A stretch of DNA of 22,773 nucleotides from RGIG2945 sp045540355 (lineage in GTDB: Bacteria > Bacillota > Clostridia > Oscillospirales > Acutalibacteraceae). The stretch covers positions 1 through 22,773 of the forward strand of contig JAZQHB010000100.1 of assembly GCA_045540355.1 (NCBI GenBank), in the 5' to 3' direction. Positions 8,766-16,941 of this stretch are shown piece by piece (within the stretch, counting starts at the first letter, position 1; every line of letters begins with the position of its first letter). A program made the position numbers and the translations under genes. The notes beneath the pieces are model-generated. The model did not search any database, had not been told where the DNA came from, and saw only the letters and a list, made by a program, of their open reading frames with translations.

Positions 8766-9650
8766 ATGACAAACAATTTTACCCCTGCTAAGGCAGGACA
8801 GCAGAGAAACAGACTTTCCAAAGAGGAATATGCCGAGAAGATGAAGGCTGAAAAGGAAGCCGTATATCAGATGGCGGACGACACCGCAAAGGCTATCGTT
8901 TCCGACCCGGAAAAGTTCAAAGCCTTCCTTGATACGCAGAGCCGTCTTGACCGATACTCTGCGGTCAATGCACTTCTGATTTTTAAGCAGCTTCCCGAAG
9001 CAAGCCAGCTCAAAAACTTTGATGACTGGAGCAAGGATAATGTGAAAATTCAGAAAGGTGCGAAAAGCATTTCCATTCTTGAGCCTGTCGAGTATGCAAA
9101 GAGAGACGGTACAACCGGCATTTCCTATAATGTGAAAAAGGTCTTTGATGTTTCTCAGACCAACGGCAAGAGACCGCCTGCTCCGACTGTCAACCGTGAC
9201 CCGAAAGCACTCATTACCGTTATGCTGGATTCTTCCCCGGTTGAAGTGGAAGCGACAAATGAGCTTCCGTATCCCAATATGGCGGCATTTTACAACAACG
9301 AGGAACAGACCTTGTATGTAAAGCGTGATGTGGGGGACAGCGTAGCGGTCGCTCAGTGCGTAGCACAGGAGCTTGGCCACGCACAGCTCTCCATCAACAG
9401 CGACAGTTACAGCAGAGCGGATATGGGCTTTCAGGCGGTGTGTATCGGCTATATGCTTTGCAAAAAGTACGGCGTCGATACACAGAATTTTGCTATCAAC
9501 CGTATCCCTGAAAAGCTTGCCGGCAAAGAGCCGAAGGACATTCGCTATGAGCTTTCCAAAACGAGAAATGCAATGGCGGATATTCACACCCGTGTTTCCG
9601 ATGAGCTTTACAAGAAGAAGCAGGAACGAAGCAAAGACTACGAAAGATAA
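8766..9650 (+). CDS. ArdC/LtrC-like protein with degenerate zincin site
   Basis: A 294-residue protein with the ArdC N-terminal-like region (residues about 30-120: FKAFLDTQSRLDRYSAVNAL, then KGAKSISILEPV), followed by a zincin-like part. The usual HExxH site reads QELGH (Gln201, Glu202, His205), so the first metal-binding histidine is replaced. ArdC-type proteins act in anti-restriction or protect incoming single-stranded DNA; LtrC-like relatives are common in Tn1549-type elements. Whether peptidase activity is lost, or was never needed in this branch, cannot be told from one sequence. The gene starts five bases after the PcfB stop, after AGAGAGG. A role as anti-restriction or establishment factor is an inference. 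Confidence 0.82.
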   Translation: MTNNFTPAKAGQQRNRLSKEEYAEKMKAEKEAVYQMADDTAKAIVSDPEKFKAFLDTQSRLDRYSAVNALLIFKQLPEASQLKNFDDWSKDNVKIQKGAKSISILEPVEYAKRDGTTGISYNVKKVFDVSQTNGKRPPAPTVNRDPKALITVMLDSSPVEVEATNELPYPNMAAFYNNEEQTLYVKRDVGDSVAVAQCVAQELGHAQLSINSDSYSRADMGFQAVCIGYMLCKKYGVDTQNFAINRIPEKLAGKEPKDIRYELSKTRNAMADIHTRVSDELYKKKQERSKDYER

Positions 9651-9659
9651 GGTGAGACT

Positions 9660-9863
9660 ATGGCGAAGGAAGAAATGTATCATATCGCATTGGACGATTA
9701 TGAACACGGCATTATTATCCGTTCTCTCAACGACGAGAAAACAGATTTGATGAACGAGGGCAAATCTACCGATGCGGTGGACGACCTTATCATCAAGGTC
9801 GGAACTGCCCCAAAGAAAAAGTTTAGAGTTATCGAAAAGGAACGCTCCTGTGAATCGAGATAA
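9660..9863 (+). CDS. Small conserved element protein, 67 residues
   Basis: A short acidic-to-neutral protein beginning MAKEEMYHIALDDYEHGIII and containing NEGKSTDAVDDLIIKV. AAGGTGAG lies just before the ATG. Very similar small proteins are found at the same place, between the LtrC-like and VirD4 genes, in related elements, but I know of no function. There is no membrane segment or cysteine cluster. Its end overlaps the VirD4 start by 14 bases, and its last codons contain the VirD4 ribosome binding site (AAAAGGAAC), so it probably couples translation of the coupling protein. Confidence 0.8.
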   Translation: MAKEEMYHIALDDYEHGIIIRSLNDEKTDLMNEGKSTDAVDDLIIKVGTAPKKKFRVIEKERSCESR

Positions 9864-11646
9864 CGAAAGGCAGTCTGCGATTATTCTTTCCGTTATCGGT
9901 ATTATCCCGGTCGTATGGCTGGCACTTCTGATTGCACCCTCTGTAAAAGGAGGATTGCCGGAAATACTGCCGAGCCTATTAACAGCGTTCAACAACCCAT
10001 TCCATATTGAGCTATGCGAGGACAGCCTAAAAACTGTCCTCGTTTTGCTTCTCTGCTATGCAATGGGTATCGGGATTTACTTCTCAACACAGAAAAATTA
10101 CCGAAGGCGTGAAGAACACGGCTCTGCAAAATGGGGCAACGCAAGAGCCGTAAACAAAAAATACAGACAGTCTCCGGCTTCTGCAAATAAGCTGATGACA
10201 CAAAATGTCTGTATCGGACTAAATGCGAAGAAGCACCGAAGAAACTTAAACACCCTTGTGTGCGGCGGTTCGGGAGCCGGTAAGACAAGGTTTTACTGCA
10301 AGCCGAATCTTATGCAGTGCAACACATCATTTGTCATTCTTGACCCAAAGGGCGAAATTCTCCGAGATACCGGAAAGCTGCTTGAAAGCAAAGGCTATGA
10401 AGTCCGTGTTCTCGATTTGATTTCAATGGAGAAAAGCCATTGCTATAACCCGTTTGTCTATTTGCAGAACGACAACGATGTGCAAAAGCTCGTGACGAAC
10501 CTTTTTAAGAGTACCACTCCGAAAGGAAGTCAATCACAAGACCCCTTTTGGGATACCTCGGCTTCAATGCTTCTGCTTGCACTAATATTTTATCTTCATT
10601 ATGAAGCACCCGAAGATGAACAGAACTTTGCAATGGTAATGGAAATGCTCAGAGCGGGTTCGATTGAGGACGAGGAGGACACACGACCTTCTCCCCTTGA
10701 TGAACTGTTTGCGGAATTGGAGATGTCAAATCCCGACCACATCGCTTTGAAGTATTACCGTTCCTATCATTCAGGTGCGGCGAAAACCTTAAAGTCCATA
10801 CAGATAACCCTTGCGGCAAGACTGGAAAAGTTCAACCTTGAAAGTCTTGCTTCTTTAACCACCACAGACGAGCTTGACCTCCCATCACTCGGAGAGAAAA
10901 AGGTTGCTCTGTTTGCTTTGATACCGGATAACGATTCCAGCTTTAACTTCTTGGTATCTATCCTTTACACACAGCTTTTTCAGCAGTTGTTTTATGCTGC
11001 CGACCATATTCACGGCGGCTCACTTCCCGTTCCCGTTCATTTTCTGATGGACGAATTTGCGAATGTGAGCCTGTCCGATGACTTTGACAAGATACTGTCG
11101 GTTATGCGTTCTCGTGGAGTATCGGTAAGTATCATCTTGCAGAACTTGGCTCAGTTAAAAGCCTTGTTTGAAAAGCAATGGGAAAGTATTGTCGGCAACT
11201 GCGACGAGTTTTTGTATCACGGCGGCAACGAGCAAAGCACCCACAAATATGTGTCCGAGCTTCTCGGCAAGGAAACCATTGATACCAACACTTTCGGAAA
11301 GAGTACCGGGCGAAGCGGTAACTACTCCACCAATTATCAGATTAGCGGTCGAGAGCTTCTTACCCCTGATGAGGTTCGTATGCTTGATAACCAATATGCA
11401 ATTCTGTTTATTCGTGGAGAACGACCCGTTATGGACTTCAAGTATGACATCTTGAAGCACCCGAATGTGGCACTTACAACCGATGGAAAGGCTTCTGCAT
11501 ATAAACACGGCGAAGTGACCATCAAGCACTCATCAATTTCCGTTCTTTCTATTGACCCGGAAGAACTTCCGGAGGAAAGCTACGGAGAAACCAATTACGA
11601 GCTTCTGTCCGATGAGGATTTTGAAGTGAATAAAAACTTATTTTAA
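9850..11646 (+). CDS. virD4: VirD4/TraG-type coupling protein ATPase
   Basis: A 598-residue type IV coupling protein that should link the relaxosome to the secretion channel and drive DNA transfer. Two N-terminal membrane helices are visible (about residues 10-35 and 60-80). The ATPase domain has Walker A GGSGAGKT (139-146) and Walker B FLMDEFANV with Asp401-Glu402, plus the DPKGEIL segment typical of VirD4. The GTG start at 9850 is preferred because AAGGA lies 8-9 bases upstream and the protein then starts just before the first membrane helix; upstream in-frame codons belong to the small gene in another frame. The acidic C-terminus (ELLSDEDFEVNKNLF) is typical for this family. Confidence 0.94.
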   Translation: MNRDNERQSAIILSVIGIIPVVWLALLIAPSVKGGLPEILPSLLTAFNNPFHIELCEDSLKTVLVLLLCYAMGIGIYFSTQKNYRRREEHGSAKWGNARAVNKKYRQSPASANKLMTQNVCIGLNAKKHRRNLNTLVCGGSGAGKTRFYCKPNLMQCNTSFVILDPKGEILRDTGKLLESKGYEVRVLDLISMEKSHCYNPFVYLQNDNDVQKLVTNLFKSTTPKGSQSQDPFWDTSASMLLLALIFYLHYEAPEDEQNFAMVMEMLRAGSIEDEEDTRPSPLDELFAELEMSNPDHIALKYYRSYHSGAAKTLKSIQITLAARLEKFNLESLASLTTTDELDLPSLGEKKVALFALIPDNDSSFNFLVSILYTQLFQQLFYAADHIHGGSLPVPVHFLMDEFANVSLSDDFDKILSVMRSRGVSVSIILQNLAQLKALFEKQWESIVGNCDEFLYHGGNEQSTHKYVSELLGKETIDTNTFGKSTGRSGNYSTNYQISGRELLTPDEVRMLDNQYAILFIRGERPVMDFKYDILKHPNVALTTDGKASAYKHGEVTIKHSSISVLSIDPEELPEESYGETNYELLSDEDFEVNKNLF

Positions 11647-11660
11647 CGGAGGAAAACACA

Positions 11661-12020
11661 ATGAACATTTTTAAGAAGAACAACGAAAAGAAAACTACTC
11701 AGAAGCTGCCTATGACCGGAAGGGTTCAGAAAGGCTTCCGTGCTTACTGCGCCGTAATCGCAGCAGCAACTCTTGTCTGCGGCATGAGCGTTACCGCTTT
11801 TGCCGCCAGCGACCCGATTACCGTGGTCAACAATTTGTCCGATTTCATTTTCGGTCTTATCCGTGCCATCGGTCTTATCCTGCTTGGCTTCGGTATCGTT
11901 CAGGTCGGTCTCTCTTTGAAGTCTCACGACCCGTCTCAGAGAGCCAACGGTTTCCTGACTCTTGCGGGCGGTATCATCATTACCTTTGCAAAGGAAATCC
12001 TGACCCTTATTACCGGTTAA
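11661..12020 (+). CDS. Maff2/VirB2-like small membrane protein, putative pilin
   Basis: A 119-residue protein with a basic N-terminus, a hydrophobic segment ending in a signal-peptidase-like site (VTAFAASDP, near residue 49), and then two hydrophobic helices (DFIFGLIRAIGLILLGFGIV and LAGGIIITFAKEILTLI) separated by the polar SLKSHDPSQRANG loop. This signal-plus-two-helix layout fits VirB2/TrbC-type pilins and the Maff2 group. A strong site, CGGAGG, precedes the ATG, and a stem-loop follows the stop, fitting high expression of a structural subunit. The N-terminal tail contains LPMTG, a sortase-like pentapeptide, but on the wrong side of the hydrophobic segment. Confidence 0.75.
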   Translation: MNIFKKNNEKKTTQKLPMTGRVQKGFRAYCAVIAAATLVCGMSVTAFAASDPITVVNNLSDFIFGLIRAIGLILLGFGIVQVGLSLKSHDPSQRANGFLTLAGGIIITFAKEILTLITG

Positions 12021-12040
12021 GAGAACACAGTTATCAAACG

Positions 12041-12069
12041 GGGCATACCTGGCATTTCAGGTATGTCCC
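12041..12069 (+). other. Stem-loop between pilin-like and virB6-like genes
   Basis: GGG plus CATACCTG (12041-12051) pairs with CAGGTATG plus CCC (12058-12069) as an 11 bp stem with one bulged T and a six-base loop. No T run follows, so it is unlikely to be an efficient intrinsic terminator. It may protect the upstream pilin-like mRNA from 3' decay or act as a processing site, giving more pilin than channel protein. That role is inference. Confidence 0.6.
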
Positions 12070-12093
12070 TAATCTTAAAGGAGGTGCAAACAG

Positions 12094-12930
12094 ATGAGTG
12101 ATAACTGGGTAGTTCAGAACCTCGAAAATGCCCTTGAAACTTGGAACAGCAAGCTATCGGAAATATGGCAGTTGCTAACCACTTCGCCGCAGGAGTTCAA
12201 AGGCGGCAGTATTTGGTCGGTAATGGTGAATATCAACGGAGCAGTTCAGGCTATCGGTCTTGCTTTGCTTGTTTTGTTTTTTGTTGTCGGTGTGGTTCGC
12301 ACCTGCGGAAGTTTTACCGATGTAAAGAAACCGGAACACGCATTAAAGCTGTTTATCCGCTTTGCCATTGCCAAAGGTGTGATTACCTACGGGCTGGAGC
12401 TTATGCTTGCCCTGTTCGACATCGTACAAGGTACGATTTCAACCATTATGACATCTGCGGGATTCGGTACACCCAATCAAACAACCTTACCTGCTGAAAT
12501 GGTAACAACCATTGAAAGCTGCGGTTTTTTTGAAAGCATCCCATTGTGGGCGGTTACTCTTATCGGCGGACTGTTTATCACGGTCTTGTCGTTCATTATG
12601 ATAATGACGGTGTACGGACGATTTTTCAAGCTGTATATGTACACGGCTCTCGCTCCGATACCGCTTTCCACTTTTGCCGGAGAACCGTCGCAGAATGTGG
12701 GTAAGAGCTTTATAAAGAGCTACTGTGCCGTTTTGCTTGAGGGAGCAGTAATTGTACTTGCTTGTATCATCTTTTCCCTATTTGCTTCTACGCCGCCGGT
12801 AGTGAACCCTGACGCAGCAGCCGTTACTCAGGTATGGGCATATATCGGCGAACTGGTATTCAATATGCTTGTGCTTGTCGGTGCGGTTAAGATGAGCGAC
12901 CGAATTATCCGTGAAATGATGGGCTTATAA
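12094..12930 (+). CDS. VirB6/TrbL-like polytopic channel protein
   Basis: A 278-residue membrane protein with an N-terminal polar stretch of about 45 residues, then roughly six hydrophobic segments (for example AIGLALLVLFFVVGVVRT, LWAVTLIGGLFITVLSFIMI and LEGAVIVLACIIFSLFA). A central conserved-looking region, YMYTALAPIPLSTFAGEP, is typical of VirB6/TrbL family proteins in Gram-positive conjugative elements. It should form part of the inner-membrane channel with VirB3- and VirB4-like proteins. AAAGGAGGTG lies 7 bases before the ATG, one of the strongest binding sites in the window. Ordering between pilin-like and PrgI/VirB4 genes supports the call. Confidence 0.88.
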   Translation: MSDNWVVQNLENALETWNSKLSEIWQLLTTSPQEFKGGSIWSVMVNINGAVQAIGLALLVLFFVVGVVRTCGSFTDVKKPEHALKLFIRFAIAKGVITYGLELMLALFDIVQGTISTIMTSAGFGTPNQTTLPAEMVTTIESCGFFESIPLWAVTLIGGLFITVLSFIMIMTVYGRFFKLYMYTALAPIPLSTFAGEPSQNVGKSFIKSYCAVLLEGAVIVLACIIFSLFASTPPVVNPDAAAVTQVWAYIGELVFNMLVLVGAVKMSDRIIREMMGL

Positions 12931-12944
12931 CGGGAGGTTCTCTG

Positions 12945-13133
12945 ATGAAGAAAAACAAGAAAAATAACGATAGATGGCAGGGGTATATGCCTGCCGACTG
13001 CGATTGCAAATATTGTGTGTACTACGGAGGAAAGAAAAACGGCAATGTAATTTGCCTTGCGGACACCTGCGTCTGCTCTGATGAAATCCGTCACGCAAAG
13101 CAGGCATATCGCAGAGAAAGGAAAAACAAATGA
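12945..13133 (+). CDS. Small cysteine-rich protein, 62 residues
   Basis: A very basic short protein with six cysteines arranged as CDCKYC (19-24) and CLADTCVC (37-44), a pattern that suggests binding of zinc or another metal. There is no signal peptide or membrane helix, so it is probably cytoplasmic. GGGAGG lies 9 bases before the ATG, and the gene sits between virB6-like and PrgI genes. I do not recognise a named family. It overlaps the following frame. A nucleic-acid-binding or regulatory role is possible but there is no direct evidence. Confidence 0.75.
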   Translation: MKKNKKNNDRWQGYMPADCDCKYCVYYGGKKNGNVICLADTCVCSDEIRHAKQAYRRERKNK

Positions 13134-13416
13134 AACCATACAGATATATAACTTACACCTCGTTAATGGCGAGGTCATTCAAGCGGCTGAGGATTACGAA
13201 CTCAAAGGAAAGAAAACCATTGTCAGCCTTTTTCAAAAAGCAGATGATGAGGATATTTTTGTTATAACCGATTTGCTTTTAGGTTCTTGCTATGTTCCTA
13301 AAAAGAATATCGTTTGTATCACAACCGGAGATGTTCGAGTCGACGCAGAACCCGACAGATTTGAAACGAATATTAACTTGCTAAGGAGGGTGAAAAACTG
13401 TGGAAGTCAAAATTAA
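13057..13416 (+). CDS. Hypothetical protein with displaced or frameshifted start
   Basis: The conserved-looking part begins ETIQIYNLHLVNGEVIQAAE and runs to the stop at 13416. The best start signal, ATG 13130 with AGAAAGGAAAAAC upstream, is in a different frame: it reads only 44 codons to a stop. Adding one A to the AAA after that ATG would give MKTIQIYNLHL, so a single-base deletion next to the start is the simplest reading. Otherwise translation must begin at ATG 13057 or 13081, inside the cysteine-rich gene and without a ribosome binding site. The product has no membrane segment and no known motif; GSCYVPKKNIVCITTGDV near the end resembles a small beta-rich domain. Its end overlaps PrgI by 17 bases. 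Confidence 0.6.
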   Translation: MRTPASALMKSVTQSRHIAEKGKTNETIQIYNLHLVNGEVIQAAEDYELKGKKTIVSLFQKADDEDIFVITDLLLGSCYVPKKNIVCITTGDVRVDAEPDRFETNINLLRRVKNCGSQN

Positions 13417-13765
13417 CCGAGAGATACGAAATTACACAGAGTCAATGTTTTTTGGACTGTCGCTCAGACAGTTCATTTTTTCTGTTCTTGCCTGTGCGGT
13501 AGCGGTAGGACTTTACTTCCTCCTAAAACCGTACCTCGGAACAGAAACCGTATCGTGGGTGTGCATTTTGGGAGCTGCCCCTTTTGCGGCTCTCGGCTTT
13601 GTGAAATACAACGGAATGACGGCTGAGAAATTTATATGGGCGTGGATAAAGTCCGAGTTCCTTATGCCGAAAAAGCTGGTCTTTTATTCCACCAACACCT
13701 ATTACGAATTGATGAAACCGAAAATCGAACAAAAACAGAAGGAGGCTTATAAGAACAATGATTAA
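13400..13765 (+). CDS. PrgI family (VirB3-like) transfer protein
   Basis: A 121-residue protein starting at GTG 13400 after AAGGAGGGTG. The N-terminus VKINREIRNYTESMFFGLSLRQ followed by two membrane helices (FIFSVLACAVAVGLYFLL and WVCILGAAPFAALGFV) is the standard PrgI pattern, with a basic C-terminal tail. PrgI proteins are small inner-membrane subunits encoded directly before VirB4 and are the counterpart of VirB3. The stop overlaps the VirB4 start by 8 bases, consistent with coupled translation of partner subunits. Confidence 0.9.
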   Translation: MEVKINREIRNYTESMFFGLSLRQFIFSVLACAVAVGLYFLLKPYLGTETVSWVCILGAAPFAALGFVKYNGMTAEKFIWAWIKSEFLMPKKLVFYSTNTYYELMKPKIEQKQKEAYKNND

Positions 13766-16091
13766 AACCCTTACAAACCTGTTAAAGCAGGACAAAGAAA
13801 AGTTTGTAGTACCAAAGGGCGTACAGGATTGTATTCCCATCACCGCTATTTATGACGACGGCATTTTCCGTGTGGGCAACGACAAGTATTCCAAGAGCTT
13901 CAAGTTCACGGATATTAACTTTGCCGTAGCAAGCCGTGAGGACAAGGAAGCAATGTTCCTTGAATACTCCGAGCTTCTCAACTCTCTCGACAGCGGAGCT
14001 ACTACAAAGCTGACTATCAACAACAGACGGCTTAACCGTCTTGACTTTGAGAAAACCATTCTTATCCCCGAAACCGGCGATGAGCTTGATATTTACCGAG
14101 AGGAATATAACAAAATGCTTCTCGACAAGGCGACCGGTGCAAATGCAATCGTTCAGGATAAGTATGTTACTATCTCGATTAACAAAAAGAGCGTGGAGGA
14201 CGCAAGAACATATTTTGCCCGTGTCGGTGCTGACCTGATTGCCCACTTTGCAAGACTCGGAAGCAAATGTGTGGAGCTTGAAACCGATGAGAGGCTGAGA
14301 ATTGTCCACGATTTCTTCCGTGTCGGGGAGGAAACCGCCTACCACTTCAATATTAAGGAAACGAGAAAAAAGGGACACGATTTCAAGGATTATGTTTGCC
14401 CGGATACAATGGAGTTTGAAAAGGACTACTTCAAAATGGGAAACCGTTACGGGAGAGTCCTTTTTCTTCGTGAGTACGCTTCCTATATCAAGGACAGTAT
14501 GGTAGCCGAGCTTACCGACCTGAACCGCAACCTGATGATGTCTATTGACATTGTACCCGTTCCAACCGATGAAGCGGTGCGAGAAGCAGAGAGCAGACTG
14601 CTTGGGGTTGAGACGAACATTACCAACTGGCAGAGAAAGCAGAATCAGAACAATAACTTTTCCGCTACCGTTCCGTATGATATGGAACAGCAGAAAAAGG
14701 AAATGAAGGAGTTCCTTGATGACCTTACCACTCGTGATCAGCGAATGATGTTCGCTGTACTCACTATGGTTCATACTGCGGACTCCAAAGAACAGCTTGA
14801 TAACGACACCGAAGCTCTGCTTACTACGGCAAGAAAGCATTTGTGCCAGTTTGCCGTTCTCAAGTATCAGCAGATGGACGGACTGAATACCGCAATGCCT
14901 TTTGGAACACGCAAGATTGACGCATTCAGAACCCTTACCACAGAAAGCCTTGCGGTCTTTATCCCGTTCAGGGTTCAGGACATTTACCACGAAAACGGCA
15001 TTTACTACGGTCAGAATGTCATCAGCAAAAATATGATTATCGCCGACCGCAGACAGCTACTCAACGGTAACTCCTTTATTCTCGGCGTATCCGGCGGCGG
15101 TAAATCCTTTGCAGCTAAGGGAGAGATTGAAAACATCATTCTTTCCTCCAACGCAGATGTTATTATCATCGACCCTGAGCGAGAGTATTCGCAGCTTGTA
15201 AAGGCTCTCGGCGGTGAAATTATCAATATCTCTGCCACTTCTCCGAGCCATATCAATGCGATGGATATGAATAAGGAATACGGCGACGGTGCAAACCCGG
15301 TTATCCTGAAATCCGAGTTTATTATGTCTCTTTGTGAACAGCTTATCGGCGGTACAAACCTCGGAGCAAAGCAGAAGTCTATCATTGACCGTTGCACGGC
15401 GAGCGTTTACCGAGACTATCAGCAGAGAGGATATACCGGTACTGTTCCTACCTTGCAGGATTTCCGTGCGGAGCTTCTGAAACAGGACGAGCCGGAAGCA
15501 AAGGAAATCGCCCTTGCTATTGAGTTGTTTACACACGGCTCTTTGAATACCTTCGCAAAGCCGACCAATGTTGATACGGATAACCGCCTTATCTGTTATG
15601 ACATTCTTGACCTCGGTAAGCAGCTTATGCCTATCGGTATGCTTGTCGTTCTCGACTCTATCCTAAACCGTATCACACAGAACCGTGCTAAGGGTAAGCA
15701 GACATTCATCTTCATTGATGAAATCTATCTTCTGTTCCAGCATGAATACTCCGCAAACTTCCTGTTTACTCTTTGGAAGCGTGTAAGAAAGTACGGAGCT
15801 TATGCCACCGGCATTACGCAGAATGTGGACGACCTTTTGCATAGCCATACGGCAAGAACTATGCTTGCAAACAGCGAGTTTTTGATTATGCTCAATCAGG
15901 CGTCAACCGACAGAATTGAGCTTGCCAAGCTCCTTAACATTTCCGACCTCCAGCTTTCATATATCACGAATGTTGACGCAGGACACGGACTGATTAAGGT
16001 CGGCAGTTCGCTTGTGCCGTTTGCAAATAAGTTCCCGAAGAATACGAAGCTGTATAAGCTGATGACAACCAAACCGGGCGAGGGTGTATAA
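13758..16091 (+). CDS. virB4: VirB4/TraE-type conjugation ATPase
   Basis: A 777-residue ATPase that should power assembly of the secretion channel. The N-terminal 400 residues are the VirB4 family domain; the C-terminal RecA-like domain has Walker A GVSGGGKS (443-450), the IIDPEREYSQL segment after the first strand, and Walker B FIFIDEIYLL (Asp654, Glu655), followed by RKYGAYATGITQNVDDLL. Length and motif order are typical. GGAGG about 11 bases upstream of ATG 13758 lies within the end of the PrgI gene. All expected motifs are intact, so the protein is predicted to be functional. Confidence 0.95.
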   Translation: MIKTLTNLLKQDKEKFVVPKGVQDCIPITAIYDDGIFRVGNDKYSKSFKFTDINFAVASREDKEAMFLEYSELLNSLDSGATTKLTINNRRLNRLDFEKTILIPETGDELDIYREEYNKMLLDKATGANAIVQDKYVTISINKKSVEDARTYFARVGADLIAHFARLGSKCVELETDERLRIVHDFFRVGEETAYHFNIKETRKKGHDFKDYVCPDTMEFEKDYFKMGNRYGRVLFLREYASYIKDSMVAELTDLNRNLMMSIDIVPVPTDEAVREAESRLLGVETNITNWQRKQNQNNNFSATVPYDMEQQKKEMKEFLDDLTTRDQRMMFAVLTMVHTADSKEQLDNDTEALLTTARKHLCQFAVLKYQQMDGLNTAMPFGTRKIDAFRTLTTESLAVFIPFRVQDIYHENGIYYGQNVISKNMIIADRRQLLNGNSFILGVSGGGKSFAAKGEIENIILSSNADVIIIDPEREYSQLVKALGGEIINISATSPSHINAMDMNKEYGDGANPVILKSEFIMSLCEQLIGGTNLGAKQKSIIDRCTASVYRDYQQRGYTGTVPTLQDFRAELLKQDEPEAKEIALAIELFTHGSLNTFAKPTNVDTDNRLICYDILDLGKQLMPIGMLVVLDSILNRITQNRAKGKQTFIFIDEIYLLFQHEYSANFLFTLWKRVRKYGAYATGITQNVDDLLHSHTARTMLANSEFLIMLNQASTDRIELAKLLNISDLQLSYITNVDAGHGLIKVGSSLVPFANKFPKNTKLYKLMTTKPGEGV

Positions 16092-16128
16092 CCCTTGCCC
16101 TATTCTGTAAATGAGAAAGGAAACACCT

Positions 16129-16899
16129 ATGAAAAACAAAATCTATATTGCCATAATCTGTGCTTTCAGCATTGTATTTGCCGTCAGTTCAGGTTTTCTC
16201 ATCAAGCACTATTGCGACTCTGCAAAGCAGGCTGAGATGTACGACAATCTGATTGAGGTTGTGGAGACCGAGCCTGAAGAAACCACAGAGCCGATGAACT
16301 ACTCCGAAGAAAAGACCTTTATCCCGGAGTATCAGGAGCTTTATCTGCAAAATAACGATATGGTCGGCTGGATTAAGGTTGAGGACACAAAAATCAATTA
16401 TCCCGTTATGCAGTCAAAGGATAACCCGAACTTCTATCTGAAGCACGGCTTTGATAAGGCATACACCGACTACGGCTGTCCTTATGTTCAGGAAAACTGC
16501 GATATGGAGCTTCCAAGCGACAATATCATTATCTATGGTCATCACATGAACGACGGCTCTATGTTCGCCGGTCTTATGAAATTCAAGGACAAGAGCTTTT
16601 GGGAAAAGCACAAAACAATATCCTTTGATACGCTGACCGACAGACAGACCTATGAAGTAATTGCCGTGTTCAAAACCGTGGTTTATACGGACAGTCCTGA
16701 AAGCTTCAAATACTATCAGTTCATCAATGCGGAAACCGACGATGATTTCACAGCCTATGTTGAGAAGTGCAAGGAACTGTCGCTTTACGATACCGGTGTA
16801 ACCGCCGAATACGGCGACAAGCTCCTGACCCTTTCCACCTGTGAGTATTCTCAGACAAACGGCAGACTTGTTGTAGTGGCAAAGCTAATAAACGAATAA
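16129..16899 (+). CDS. Class B sortase
   Basis: A 256-residue membrane-anchored transpeptidase. It has an N-terminal hydrophobic helix (residues 4-25) and the sortase B catalytic set: His138 in IIYGHHM, Cys238 in LLTLSTCEYS and Arg246 in NGRLVVVAK, plus the MVGWIKVEDTKINYPVMQ segment typical of class B. ATG 16129 follows GAGAAAGGAAAC; an upstream ATG at 16111 overlaps that site and is rejected. Class B sortases in conjugative elements sit beside VirB4 and the CHAP gene, but their substrates are generally unknown. No gene in the window has a normal C-terminal sorting signal, so the substrate is either outside the window or host-encoded. Confidence 0.93.
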   Translation: MKNKIYIAIICAFSIVFAVSSGFLIKHYCDSAKQAEMYDNLIEVVETEPEETTEPMNYSEEKTFIPEYQELYLQNNDMVGWIKVEDTKINYPVMQSKDNPNFYLKHGFDKAYTDYGCPYVQENCDMELPSDNIIIYGHHMNDGSMFAGLMKFKDKSFWEKHKTISFDTLTDRQTYEVIAVFKTVVYTDSPESFKYYQFINAETDDDFTAYVEKCKELSLYDTGVTAEYGDKLLTLSTCEYSQTNGRLVVVAKLINE

Positions 16900-16941
16900 T
16901 GCAACAGATATGGTTCAGCCTGCATAGGAAGGAGGGATTGT

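Noticed and set aside
8466..9995. A 509-codon open frame on the - strand
   Set aside because: It lies opposite the PcfB-like and ArdC/LtrC-like genes, which have proper family motifs and ribosome binding sites; the - strand translation is low-quality Cys/Leu/Phe-rich sequence, typical of an antisense shadow.
13782..14990. A 402-codon open frame on the - strand
   Set aside because: It is antisense to the VirB4 gene, has no recognisable domain and no convincing start signal.
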